19,533 nucleotides of DNA from an uncultured Senegalimassilia sp. (GTDB taxonomy: Bacteria > Actinomycetota > Coriobacteriia > Coriobacteriales > Eggerthellaceae), in assembly GCF_934632265.1 (NCBI RefSeq), contig NZ_CAKTYH010000025.1, positions 1-19,533 of the forward strand, read 5' to 3'. The translations under genes and the position numbers were made by a program. This document shows positions 8,661 through 14,746 of the stretch, piece by piece (positions within the stretch are counted from its first letter, which is position 1; each line of letters begins with the position of its first letter). Below the pieces are notes generated by a model. The model was not told where the DNA came from, did not search any database, and saw only the letters and a list, made by a program, of their open reading frames with translations.

Positions 8661-8709
8661 AGCCCGCCCAGGCATGCGCACGCGCACGTACGCACCTCCT
8701 GGGCGGGCT
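8661..8709 (-). terminator. Long hairpin between tig and clpP
   Basis: A perfect 12-bp stem (AGCCCGCCCAGG / CCTGGGCGGGCT) encloses a 25-nt loop that can itself fold weakly. It lies about 20 nt past the tig stop and about 115 nt before the clpP start. No U-tract follows on the minus strand, so it may attenuate or protect the tig message rather than end it fully. Confidence 0.5.
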
Positions 8710-8730
8710 GAAAATGGCTGACAGCTTATG

Positions 8731-10128
8731 CTATTCGGCGTCGTCGGCCTTGGCAGCCTTCTTGGCGGTCTTCTTAGCCGGCTTCTCGTCGTCGGCCTTC
8801 GGCTGGATCCCGGTGACGATGGCCTTGTCCATCAGATCCATGACGGCCTTCGTGCGCAGCACGCCCTCGCGGACCATGTGCAGCTGGCCGTTCTTGCGCC
8901 AATCCTCTTCCAGGGCAGCCGGATCCTCGACGCCGGACTTCACGAACTCCATGGTGACGTCGGCATCGGAGACCTGCATGTCGAAATGACGTGCCCAAGC
9001 GTCCAGGGCAAGGTCCTGCTTGACGGTGTCGGCGGCCTGCAGCTTGATGTCGTCCTTGAAGTTCTCGGCCTTCAGGCCCATCTGCTGCAGATAGGCGTCG
9101 AAGGACATGCCAGAAGCCTGCAGCTGCTGGAACAGCTCCTGCAGCAGGTTAGCCTCAGCGGCCTCGGCCATGGCGGCGGGCACCTCGACGTCCATACGCT
9201 CGATGAGCTTGTTCAGGCAAGCGCGCTCCTTCAGGCCCGGCAGCATGGACTTCTTCTGCGCGGTCAGGCTCTCGGCCAGACGGGTGCGCAGGTCCTCGAC
9301 GCTCTCAAAGCCCAGGGTCTCCTTGACCCACTCATCGGTGACCTCGGGGAGGATCTTCTTGCGAACGGCCTTGACCTCGACGTCGAAGTGGATCTTCTCG
9401 GTCTTGTCCTTAAGCGCGCGCAGCAGCACGGGCGGGTTGGCCGGAATGTCCAGATCGAACTCGGCGGTCTGGCCCTTCTTCAGGCCGACCAGCTTCTCCT
9501 CGAACTCCTCGGGCAGAAGGCCGGCGCCCATGGTGTAGGGACGCTCCTCGGTGGACAGGCTCTCGATGGCCTCGCCCTTGTCGTCGGTGCACTTCATGGC
9601 GATGGTCAGCTCGGAGTCGACCTTGACCTTGGTGTTGGCCGGAGCGTCCTTGAAGGTGAAGTAATGCTCGCGGAAGTGCTCGATCTGGTCCTCGATCTCC
9701 TCATCGGTGGCCTCTTCGCCGGGAAGCTCGATCTCGACGGCCTCGTAGCTGTCCAGCTCGACCTCGGGCTTGCACTCGATGGTGAAGGTGTAGGAGTACT
9801 CCTTGCCGTCCTCGACCAGGCCGGGCTCCTCAGCGAACTCGGGCTTGCTGATGGGGAACAGGCCCTTCTCGTCGATGGCGATGAGGGAAAGACCGTTCAC
9901 CACTTCGTCGGCGACGGAAGCGCGGACAGCGTCCTTGCCCAGTGCGTTGTCGATAATGGGACGCGGGGCCTTGCCCTTGCGGAACCCGGGGAAGTTGTAC
10001 TTGTTAGCGAATTCCTTATACGTATTCTTGATACGGGCGTCGACGTCCTTGGCATCGAGGGTGATGGTCACCTTCGCGCGGTTGCCCTCAAGAGCCTCAA
10101 CTTTAGTTTCCACGTAGCTATCCTCCAT
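8731..10128 (-). CDS. tig: Trigger factor (ribosome-associated chaperone, PPIase)
   Basis: Trigger factor binds at the ribosome exit tunnel near L23 and shields nascent chains. 465 residues from the ATG at 10128. The N-terminal ribosome-binding domain contains the signature GFRKGKAP at 48-55. The FKBP-type PPIase domain is in the middle, starting around residue 150, and the helical C-terminal chaperone domain follows. The protein ends with a lysine/alanine-rich acidic tail (KPAKKTAKKAAKADDAE), an extension common in GC-rich Gram-positives. The frame is open for 52 more codons upstream, but that sequence is not trigger-factor-like; MEDSYVETKVEALEGNRAKV is the expected start. The ribosome binding site is weak (GAGCAAG). 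It precedes clpP-clpX, the usual order. Confidence 0.95.
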   Translation of the reverse strand: MEDSYVETKVEALEGNRAKVTITLDAKDVDARIKNTYKEFANKYNFPGFRKGKAPRPIIDNALGKDAVRASVADEVVNGLSLIAIDEKGLFPISKPEFAEEPGLVEDGKEYSYTFTIECKPEVELDSYEAVEIELPGEEATDEEIEDQIEHFREHYFTFKDAPANTKVKVDSELTIAMKCTDDKGEAIESLSTEERPYTMGAGLLPEEFEEKLVGLKKGQTAEFDLDIPANPPVLLRALKDKTEKIHFDVEVKAVRKKILPEVTDEWVKETLGFESVEDLRTRLAESLTAQKKSMLPGLKERACLNKLIERMDVEVPAAMAEAAEANLLQELFQQLQASGMSFDAYLQQMGLKAENFKDDIKLQAADTVKQDLALDAWARHFDMQVSDADVTMEFVKSGVEDPAALEEDWRKNGQLHMVREGVLRTKAVMDLMDKAIVTGIQPKADDEKPAKKTAKKAAKADDAE

Positions 10129-10167
10129 CGTTACTTGCTCACAGGTGCTATAGCGCACCGACCTGTT

Positions 10168-10196
10168 ATTATGGCACATTCCGCCCGCTCGATAAA
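10168..10196 (-). promoter_or_regulatory. Candidate tig promoter
   Basis: On the minus strand CATAAT (-10, 10168-10173) is preceded by TTTATC (-35, 10191-10196) with a 17-bp spacer. The -10 is good and the -35 poor. The site is about 40 bp upstream of the tig start. The 10129-10365 interval is divergent, so it must also hold the promoter of the plus-strand gene at 10366. Confidence 0.35.
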
Positions 10197-10365
10197 GCTG
10201 AGGTCCCGCGTTCACGAACGAACCACGGAAACGCAGGGCGCGCCTGCGCAACGGGACGCGGAAAACCACCGCGCCGCTTGCCACATTTGCCTACCAAAAC
10301 GAACCTGTTCAGGGTATCATAACTATATCTGAAAACGCACACTCAACGCACCAGAGGAACTCATC

Positions 10366-10728
10366 ATGGCTTCCATCGAATTGAACATCTTGCAAGAGCG
10401 GGAACTGGGCCGCCTGCTTGATTACGAACGCGCAACCTGCACCGTCGACGGCGAATTGGTCTATCGCTGCGCGTTCCCGCTGCGCCCCGACGACGACCTG
10501 CAGCGCGAGCTCATCGAGCGCGGGGCGCTTGCAAAACGCCCGGACGAGCGTCGCGGCACCGTGGTAGCCATCACAACCGACGGCTACTCCTACTTCCCCG
10601 CAAAGCGCAAAGCGCAGGAGGAGCGCAACCGCGATAAGCACCACGACACCCGTCTGGTAGCGCTTTCCGCCTGCTTTGCCGCTGCGTGCGTGATCATCGG
10701 CTTTCTGCTCGGCAGGTTTGTGGGATAA
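10366..10728 (+). CDS. Small C-tail-anchored protein of unknown function
   Basis: I do not recognise this 120-residue protein. Residues ~1-92 are soluble and charged. The segment LIERGALAKRPDERRGTVVAITTDGYSYF has the look of the second half of a winged-helix fold (helix, then a two-strand wing ending in an I-T-x-x-G-Y pattern), but this is only an impression. A basic stretch (AKRKAQEERNRDKHHDTR) leads into one C-terminal membrane span (LVALSACFAAACVIIGFLLG) that ends four residues later, so the protein is probably tail-anchored with its N-terminus in the cytosol. AGAGGAAC before the ATG is a good ribosome binding site, and base and codon use match the neighbours. It stands alone, divergent from tig, and is followed by a hairpin. 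Confidence 0.75.
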   Translation: MASIELNILQERELGRLLDYERATCTVDGELVYRCAFPLRPDDDLQRELIERGALAKRPDERRGTVVAITTDGYSYFPAKRKAQEERNRDKHHDTRLVALSACFAAACVIIGFLLGRFVG

Positions 10729-10755
10729 CCTGCAAATCGCATCCTATATTCCGTT

Positions 10756-10777
10756 AAGGGGCGCTCCGGCGCCCCTT
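10756..10777 (+). terminator. Hairpin after the tail-anchored protein gene
   Basis: A perfect 9-bp stem (AAGGGGCGC / GCGCCCCTT) with a TCCG tetraloop, 28 nt past the stop. The tail is CTCATT, so the U-tract is poor. It is the likely 3' end of the 10366-10728 transcript. Confidence 0.6.
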
Positions 10778-10876
10778 CTCATTGCCATGCGCCCGTACAC
10801 GGACATAGCTGCGCTGGCACTGCAAGGGAAAGCATGCAAGTCGGCGTCTCCCAACGTCTGCCCTATTTGGCCAACG

Positions 10877-10916
10877 CCCTTCGCGAACGCCTCAAACCTC
10901 GGAGCCCCATACCGCC
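10877..10916. repeat. Intergenic direct repeat, copy 1
   Basis: 40-bp unit starting CCCTTCGCGAACGC and ending CATACCGCC. It matches copy 2 at 32 of 40 positions by direct comparison, with no gaps. The repeat period is 78 bp. Confidence 0.7.
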
Positions 10917-10954
10917 GATATTCCCCCTTTCCTTCCCTAGCCCGCCCTCTCAAC

Positions 10955-10994
10955 CCCTTCGCGAACGCTTCGAGGCTCGGACGTGCATACCGCC
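10955..10994. repeat. Intergenic direct repeat, copy 2
   Basis: Same 40-bp unit as copy 1. The first 14 and last 9 bases are identical and the differences lie in the middle. The conservation at the ends suggests a duplicated element rather than a coding repeat. Confidence 0.7.
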
Positions 10995-11104
10995 CGTCGA
11001 CGGCGACAAGCAGCCGTCGCAATCGTAGGAGGACGCAAGGCTAACCTGATCGCCGGTATCCTGCGCCCCCCACACACCCAGACGCTAGAACACCGCCAAA
11101 CGCA

Positions 11105-11132
11105 AGGAGGGGGCGCGATCGCGCCCCCTCCT
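11105..11132 (-). terminator. Perfect 28-bp palindrome downstream of sstT
   Basis: 12-bp arms AGGAGGGGGCGC / GCGCCCCCTCCT around a self-complementary GATC give a fully palindromic 28-bp site, 34 nt past the sstT stop. As RNA it forms a very stable GC hairpin. Neither strand has a U-run after it, so intrinsic termination would be of the U-poor type. Confidence 0.55.
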
Positions 11133-11166
11133 AAGGTATCGGTATATTCGGTTTGCCGTTTACACC

Positions 11167-12405
11167 CTACGCGTCTACGCCGGGCTTGAATTCGCGGCCC
11201 TCGCGACGCCACTGCATGTACTCGGCGGATGCCGCGAACAGCACGTCGGTGGAAGAGTTGATGGCAGTCTCCACGGAGTCCTGGATAACGCCGATGACGA
11301 AGCCAATGCCGACGACCTGCATGGCGATGTCGTTACCGATGCCGAACAGGCTGCAGGCCAGTGGGATGAGCAGTAGGCTGCCGCCGGCGACGCCGGATGC
11401 GCCGCAAGCAGACACGGCGGAAAGCGCGCCCAGGATGACGGCGGTGCCGAAGCCGACCTCGACGCCCATGGTGTGCGCTGCCATCATGGCCATCAAGGAG
11501 ATGGTCACAGCCGCGCCGCCCATGTTGATGGTGGCGCCCAAGGGAATGGACACGGAGTAGTTGTCCTTGTTCAGACCAAGCTTCTTGCACAGCTCCATAT
11601 TCACGGGGATGTTAGCAGCGGAGCTGCGGGTGAAGAACGCCGTGACGCCGGAATCCTTCGTGCAACGCCACACCAGCGGATAGGGGTTCTTGCGGAAGCA
11701 CGCGAACGCCAAAAGCGGGTTGGTGATGAATGCGACCACTGCCATGGCGGCAAGGAGCACCAAGAGAAGCTGTCCGTACTCGGTGAAGATCTCAAGGCCG
11801 TTGGTGCTGACAGAGGTGTACACCAAGCCCAAGATGCCGAACGGAGCCAAGGAGATGATCCAGCGCACAACCTGCGAAACCGCATCGGAGATAGCGGCGA
11901 ACACTTCCTTCACGCCGTCCTTGGCGCGACGCAGCGCGATGCCGAGAAGCACGGCCCAAGCAAGGATGCCCAGGTAGTTCGCGTTGGTCAGCGCGTCAAC
12001 AGGGTTGGATGCGATGGACAGAAGCAGCTTGGAGAACACCGATCCGATGTCGGAAGGCGCTGCAGAGGTGTCCTGCGCAGCGGCCAGCGTAAGCTCCACG
12101 GGGAACAGGGAGCTCATCAGGACGGCGACGAATGCAGCGATGAACGTGGCCGCCAGATACAAGATCACGACCACTTTCATGGCACCGGCGCCCTTAGCGT
12201 TGGCAAGCGCGCTGATGACCAAGAAGAACACCAAAATGGGAGCCACGCCCTTCAGCGCGGAGACGAACAACGTGCCGAACATCTCCAGCACATCGTTGCC
12301 CGGCCAGAGCACGCCCAAAACGGCGCCGATGATCAAACCGACCAAGATACGCTTGATCAGGCTGATGTCGTTCCACTTTCGGCAGATCGACTTCAAAGTT
12401 TCCAT
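11167..12405 (-). CDS. sstT: Serine/threonine:Na+ symporter SstT
   Basis: Sodium-driven uptake of serine and threonine across the inner membrane; dicarboxylate/amino acid:cation symporter (DAACS) family, 412 residues against ~414 for the E. coli protein. Strongly conserved stretches are ALKGVAPILVFFLV (50-63), the serine-rich hairpin FFTRSSAANIPVNM (257-270), SIPLGATINMGGAA (286-299) with the NMGG substrate/Na+ motif, and CGASGVAGGSLLLIPLAC (334-351). DSVETAINSSTDV (376-388) is the C-terminal binding segment. Multiple hydrophobic spans and the two re-entrant hairpins fit the fold. AAGGAA lies about 10 nt before the ATG. It stands alone downstream of tRNA-Leu. Serine uptake fits an amino-acid-fermenting anaerobe. 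Confidence 0.93.
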   Translation of the reverse strand: METLKSICRKWNDISLIKRILVGLIIGAVLGVLWPGNDVLEMFGTLFVSALKGVAPILVFFLVISALANAKGAGAMKVVVILYLAATFIAAFVAVLMSSLFPVELTLAAAQDTSAAPSDIGSVFSKLLLSIASNPVDALTNANYLGILAWAVLLGIALRRAKDGVKEVFAAISDAVSQVVRWIISLAPFGILGLVYTSVSTNGLEIFTEYGQLLLVLLAAMAVVAFITNPLLAFACFRKNPYPLVWRCTKDSGVTAFFTRSSAANIPVNMELCKKLGLNKDNYSVSIPLGATINMGGAAVTISLMAMMAAHTMGVEVGFGTAVILGALSAVSACGASGVAGGSLLLIPLACSLFGIGNDIAMQVVGIGFVIGVIQDSVETAINSSTDVLFAASAEYMQWRREGREFKPGVDA

Positions 12406-12471
12406 ACCAATCGTTCCTTCCCGCTTGCCTACCCCCTCCTATAAGGGTCGCAAGCTTCAGCATAAAGCAGC

Positions 12472-12505
12472 TGAGGGGAGCATGCATGCGTGCATGCTCC
12501 CCTCA
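12472..12505 (-). terminator. Long hairpin immediately after tRNA-Leu
   Basis: Perfect 15-bp arms (TGAGGGGAGCATGCA / TGCATGCTCCCCTCA) with a 4-nt loop begin two bases past the encoded CCA of tRNA-Leu. The following minus-strand sequence is CAGCTGCTTTATG, a weak U-tract. It probably ends the tRNA transcript or guides 3' processing, and separates it from sstT. Confidence 0.65.
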
Positions 12506-12507
12506 AA

Positions 12508-12593
12508 TGGTGCGGGCGAAAGGACTTGAACCTTCACGGGGGTTGCCCACCAGAACCTAAATCTGGCGCGTCTGCCGATTCCGCCACGCCCGC
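12508..12593 (-). tRNA. tRNA-Leu (anticodon TAG)
   Basis: 86 nt including an encoded CCA. The acceptor stem GCGGGCG pairs with CGCCCGC, the anticodon stem is CCAGA/TCTGG around TTTAGGT (anticodon TAG), the long variable arm is typical of Leu (class II), and the T-loop is TTCAAGT. It reads CUN codons. Confidence 0.95.
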
Positions 12594-12623
12594 ACGCCCT
12601 CGCGCGTGTTTTTGCGCCTAGCA

Positions 12624-12629
12624 ATCATA
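12624..12629 (-). promoter_or_regulatory. Candidate -10 of the tRNA-Leu promoter
   Basis: TATGAT on the minus strand, about 30 bp upstream of the mature tRNA 5' end. No good -35 is found at 16-18 bp, so the call is tentative. Confidence 0.3.
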
Positions 12630-12703
12630 GCAAAAGCAGCGACACGAACGAGGGTCGATTGAGCGGTTATCACCCTAAACGGCGGATTTAACCGGATGGA
12701 AAC

Positions 12704-12736
12704 ACGTGATGCGCCGAACAATGCAGCGCATCACGT
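12704..12736 (-). terminator. Hairpin after the NYN-LOTUS gene
   Basis: A perfect 11-bp stem (ACGTGATGCGC / GCGCATCACGT) with an 11-nt loop, starting 10 nt past the stop codon. Only GTTTCC follows on the minus strand, so it is another U-poor gene-end hairpin. Confidence 0.5.
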
Positions 12737-12746
12737 AAAGCACAAG

Positions 12747-14276
12747 CTATTCTTCCAGCACGGCGAAATAATCGCTGCCCCGCTTCTCAACCTTGATATC
12801 GGCAAGAGAAGCGATGTACTGCCGCATCTGAGCGAACCCATGGTCGCGTACCTTGAACGATTTGAATGAGCTTCGCACAAGCTTGGACAGATCCGTTACG
12901 GCGACCCCGTCGATGCCCGCATCGCGCACGGCATCGAAGACGAGCTGCTCGGGCGTTTGCTCGGGCCCCTTTTCGGACTCCGGAGCCCGTGACGCCTTGC
13001 GCCGCTTGCGAGCCCGCTTCGAACCTTGCACCTCGGATTCGACCGCGCCACCTTCCCTGTCGTTTTCCGCGGCGAACGTCTCGGTAGCGGAAGAAGCTCC
13101 ATGACCGCTTTCAGGGGAATCCGGCGAAGGGGTTGCGGCCTCCACCCTATCGAACGCCTCATCCGCAAGCGCGTCCGCGGCCGTCGTTGCACGCAAAGAA
13201 GCTCCGTCAACCTTGCCAGGCGCATCATCCATCACATCACCGGAATTGGCCGACGACGATGCTTGCTCAGACTCCATCTCGTTCGCCAAAGCCGACTCGG
13301 TCGCAGCCGATTCACCACCGAGCCCTTGGGGCCTGTCGCCAGCGCTGCCGGTTTTCGAGCGGGACCTGCGAGAACGGGACCTGCGAGAACGGCGCGGCTT
13401 GTCGCCTTCCTGCAGCTCGGAAGCATCTTGCTGCGATGCAGCGGCATCTCCCTCCGATCGGCTTTCGAGATCCGTCGCATCCGCGGACCCCGTTTGTGCA
13501 TCGTCGTCGGGGCGGCCGCCGGACGACGCCGACGAGCCTTCCGTCAACTCAACCATCACGCTGTTGCCGTCCTTGGTCACCTGGACGCTGGAGAACTCGC
13601 CGAGAAGCTTCGTAAGCTGATTTGTGCCGTAGCTGCGCACATCGAAGTCCGGATAGCGCTTGAGAAGTCGGCTACCCACCTCGCCGAGGCCGGTGGCTTT
13701 ACCGTTGTTCTGGTTATCCGTGACGATATCGGCCACGGCGCGCTCGACCTGCTCGATGCTCGGCCCGCTGCCCTGACCGGCAGTCGAGGAAGCCGCTCCG
13801 CGATGTCCACGGCGAGACGTCTTGCCGCTTTCGCCCACAAGCAGCTCAAGCGTGGTGAAGATATCGCACGCCTTGCGAAACGGCACAGGAGTCTTCTTCT
13901 CACCCATGCCGATGACGGTCAGGCCGCTTTCGCGGATACGGCTTGCAAGACGCGTGAAGTCGCTATCGCTGGAAACAATGCAAAAACCCTCGACGGAACC
14001 GGTGTACATGATGTCCATAGCGTCGATGATCATTGCCGAATCCGTGGCGTTTTTGCCCGTGGTGTAGCTGAACTGCTGAATGGGCGTGATCGAGTTCTCA
14101 AGCAGCGCATCTTTCCATTTGGCGTGCAGCGTGCTAGTCCAGTCGCCATAGATGCGCTTGTAGGTGATCGTGCCGTATTTTGACAGCTCATCGGTGATGG
14201 GCTTGATGTATTTGGCTGAAACGTTGTCAGCATCGATGATGAGCGCAAATCGTTTCTCAGATGGTTTGGAATCCAA
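12747..14276 (-). CDS. NYN-domain putative nuclease with two LOTUS (OST-HTH) domains
   Basis: 509 residues from a TTG start. Residues ~8-147 are a NYN (PIN-like, LabA/DUF88-type) domain. Its expected acidic metal-binding residues are D15 and D17 (IIDADN), D79 (ATDSAMIID) and D104/D106 (SSDSDF), so it is probably an active Mg-dependent ribonuclease. A LOTUS/OST-HTH domain spans ~174-246, and a second lies at the C-terminus (~441-507). LOTUS domains bind RNA, notably G-rich or structured RNA. Between them are ~190 residues predicted disordered, with an RS-like basic run (RRSRRSRSRRSRSK, 295-308) and a second basic patch (KRARKRRK). The TTG at 14276 follows AAAGGAG by about 6 nt. The frame remains open to 14405, but that part overlaps the tRNA-Lys terminator. 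The RNA target is unknown; tRNA genes flank it on both sides. Confidence 0.82.
   Translation of the reverse strand: MDSKPSEKRFALIIDADNVSAKYIKPITDELSKYGTITYKRIYGDWTSTLHAKWKDALLENSITPIQQFSYTTGKNATDSAMIIDAMDIMYTGSVEGFCIVSSDSDFTRLASRIRESGLTVIGMGEKKTPVPFRKACDIFTTLELLVGESGKTSRRGHRGAASSTAGQGSGPSIEQVERAVADIVTDNQNNGKATGLGEVGSRLLKRYPDFDVRSYGTNQLTKLLGEFSSVQVTKDGNSVMVELTEGSSASSGGRPDDDAQTGSADATDLESRSEGDAAASQQDASELQEGDKPRRSRRSRSRRSRSKTGSAGDRPQGLGGESAATESALANEMESEQASSSANSGDVMDDAPGKVDGASLRATTAADALADEAFDRVEAATPSPDSPESGHGASSATETFAAENDREGGAVESEVQGSKRARKRRKASRAPESEKGPEQTPEQLVFDAVRDAGIDGVAVTDLSKLVRSSFKSFKVRDHGFAQMRQYIASLADIKVEKRGSDYFAVLEE
13360..13389 (-). repeat. Tandem 15-bp repeat encoding the RS-like run
   Basis: Two exact, abutting copies of CGGGACCTGCGAGAA (plus-strand sense) within the linker of the NYN-LOTUS gene. 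A partial third unit follows. The frame is kept, and each copy encodes a five-residue arginine/serine unit of the basic run. Confidence 0.8.
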
Positions 14277-14281
14277 AATGT

Positions 14282-14288
14282 CTCCTTT
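14282..14288 (-). promoter_or_regulatory. Ribosome binding site that fixes a TTG start
   Basis: AAAGGAG on the minus strand ends about six nucleotides before TTG 14276-14274. No ATG or GTG is at a proper distance in this frame. The ATT codon just before the TTG is a less likely start. Confidence 0.75.
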
Positions 14289-14325
14289 TGGGATCTGCTC
14301 CCATTGGCATGATGTGTCGCGTTCA

Positions 14326-14331
14326 ATTGTA
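14326..14331 (-). promoter_or_regulatory. Candidate -10 for the NYN-LOTUS gene
   Basis: TACAAT on the minus strand, about 50 bp before the TTG start and downstream of the tRNA terminator. The region 16-18 bp upstream has no recognisable -35. Confidence 0.3.
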
Positions 14332-14389
14332 CGATAGCACCGCAAGCGAGAAGCGATTGCGCATGACTGGGTACAAAAGCTCAGACAAA

Positions 14390-14416
14390 GAAAAAAGCCC
14401 CGCAAAAGCAGGGCTT
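14390..14416 (-). terminator. Rho-independent terminator of the tRNA operon
   Basis: Minus-strand stem AAGCCCTGC / GCGGGGCTT (9 bp, one G-T wobble) with a TTTT loop, followed by a run of six T. It begins about 10 nt after the CCA of the last tRNA-Lys and separates the tRNA operon from the NYN-LOTUS gene. Confidence 0.9.
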
Positions 14417-14425
14417 GAGTTCACA

Positions 14426-14501
14426 TGGTGGACTGTCGGGGACTCGAACCCCGGACCTTGGGATTAAGAGTCCCCTGCTCTACCAACTAAGCTAACAGTC
14501 C
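14426..14501 (-). tRNA. tRNA-Lys (anticodon CTT), copy 2 in transcript order
   Basis: 76 nt with encoded CCA. Acceptor GGACTGT/ACAGTCC, D-arm GCTT/GAGC, anticodon loop CTCTTAA (CTT), T-arm CGGGG/CCCCG with TTCGAGT. Identical to the neighbouring copy except for pair 5-68, which is T-A here. Pair 27-43 is a G-A mismatch in both copies. Confidence 0.96.
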
Positions 14502-14545
14502 AAGAAAAAGAATATGTGAAGGTTCGTTCAACAAGCGTGTTTAAA

Positions 14546-14621
14546 TGGTGGACCGTCGGGGACTCGAACCCCGGACCTTGGGATTAAGAGTCCCCTGCTC
14601 TACCAACTAAGCTAACGGTCC
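14546..14621 (-). tRNA. tRNA-Lys (anticodon CTT), copy 1 in transcript order
   Basis: 76 nt with encoded CCA. Same sequence as the other copy, but with a C-G pair at 5-68 (acceptor GGACCGT/ACGGTCC). It lies 44 nt upstream of the second copy and 32 nt downstream of tRNA-His in the same transcript. Confidence 0.96.
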
Positions 14622-14653
14622 AAGAAAACACACTATGTCAAAAAGCTGCGCGA

Positions 14654-14731
14654 TGGGGTGGGTGAAGGGATTCGAACCCTCGACCTCCAGAGCCACAATC
14701 TGGCGCCCTAACCAACTAGGCCACACCCACC
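14654..14731 (-). tRNA. tRNA-His (anticodon GTG)
   Basis: Anticodon stem CCAGA/TCTGG around TTGTGGC (GTG). Acceptor GTGGGTG/CACCCAC with the encoded extra 5' G (-1) opposite a C discriminator, the hallmark of tRNA-His, plus an encoded CCA. It is the first gene of a His-Lys-Lys tRNA operon. Confidence 0.96.
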
Positions 14732-14746
14732 AAGGCGCGAGTAAGT

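Larger units (their letters stand above)
10729..11166. other. Gene-free stretch with repeats between convergent genes
   Basis: 438 bp without a credible gene. It contains the hairpin after the tail-anchored gene, two diverged 40-bp direct repeats, and the 28-bp palindrome at the sstT end. A 92-codon minus-strand frame (10744-11022) crosses both repeats and translates each to a related EAFAKG-containing stretch. It would need a TTG start with no ribosome binding site, so I do not call it a gene. Confidence 0.6.

Noticed and set aside
8671..8683. 13-mer GGCATGCGCACGC shared with 19042-19054
   Set aside because: In about 20 kb of GC-rich DNA a few exact 13-mer matches are expected by chance, and the flanks differ.
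8549..8695. In-frame 49-codon upstream extension of clpP starting at a GTG with AGGAG before it
   Set aside because: The extension is cysteine-rich and unlike any ClpP. It overlaps the tig-clpP hairpin, and the internal ATG at 8548 matches the expected N-terminus and has its own ribosome binding site.
10209..10220. CGTTC-AC-GAACG palindrome between tig and the tail-anchored gene, considered as a ClgR or LexA site
   Set aside because: Half-site spacing and sequence do not fit the known ClgR, CtsR, HrcA or actinobacterial LexA patterns; too short to call.
10129..10284. 52-codon upstream extension of tig
   Set aside because: It is not trigger-factor-like and contains the likely promoter; the ATG at 10128 gives the standard start.
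4205..10332. Very long plus-strand open frames opposite valS (805 codons), clpX (484) and tig (534); a similar one lies opposite argS (539, 17247-18866)
   Set aside because: Each is exactly codon-on-codon with the real gene, so stops appear only where the real gene uses TTA, CTA or TCA. These codons are rare in strongly biased GC-rich genes. Translations lack family features and the sense genes are certain.
10744..11022. 92-codon frame with two EAFAKG-containing repeats
   Set aside because: It needs a TTG start without a ribosome binding site and runs through two hairpins; better seen as a DNA repeat read in an open frame. Kept as a repeat finding.
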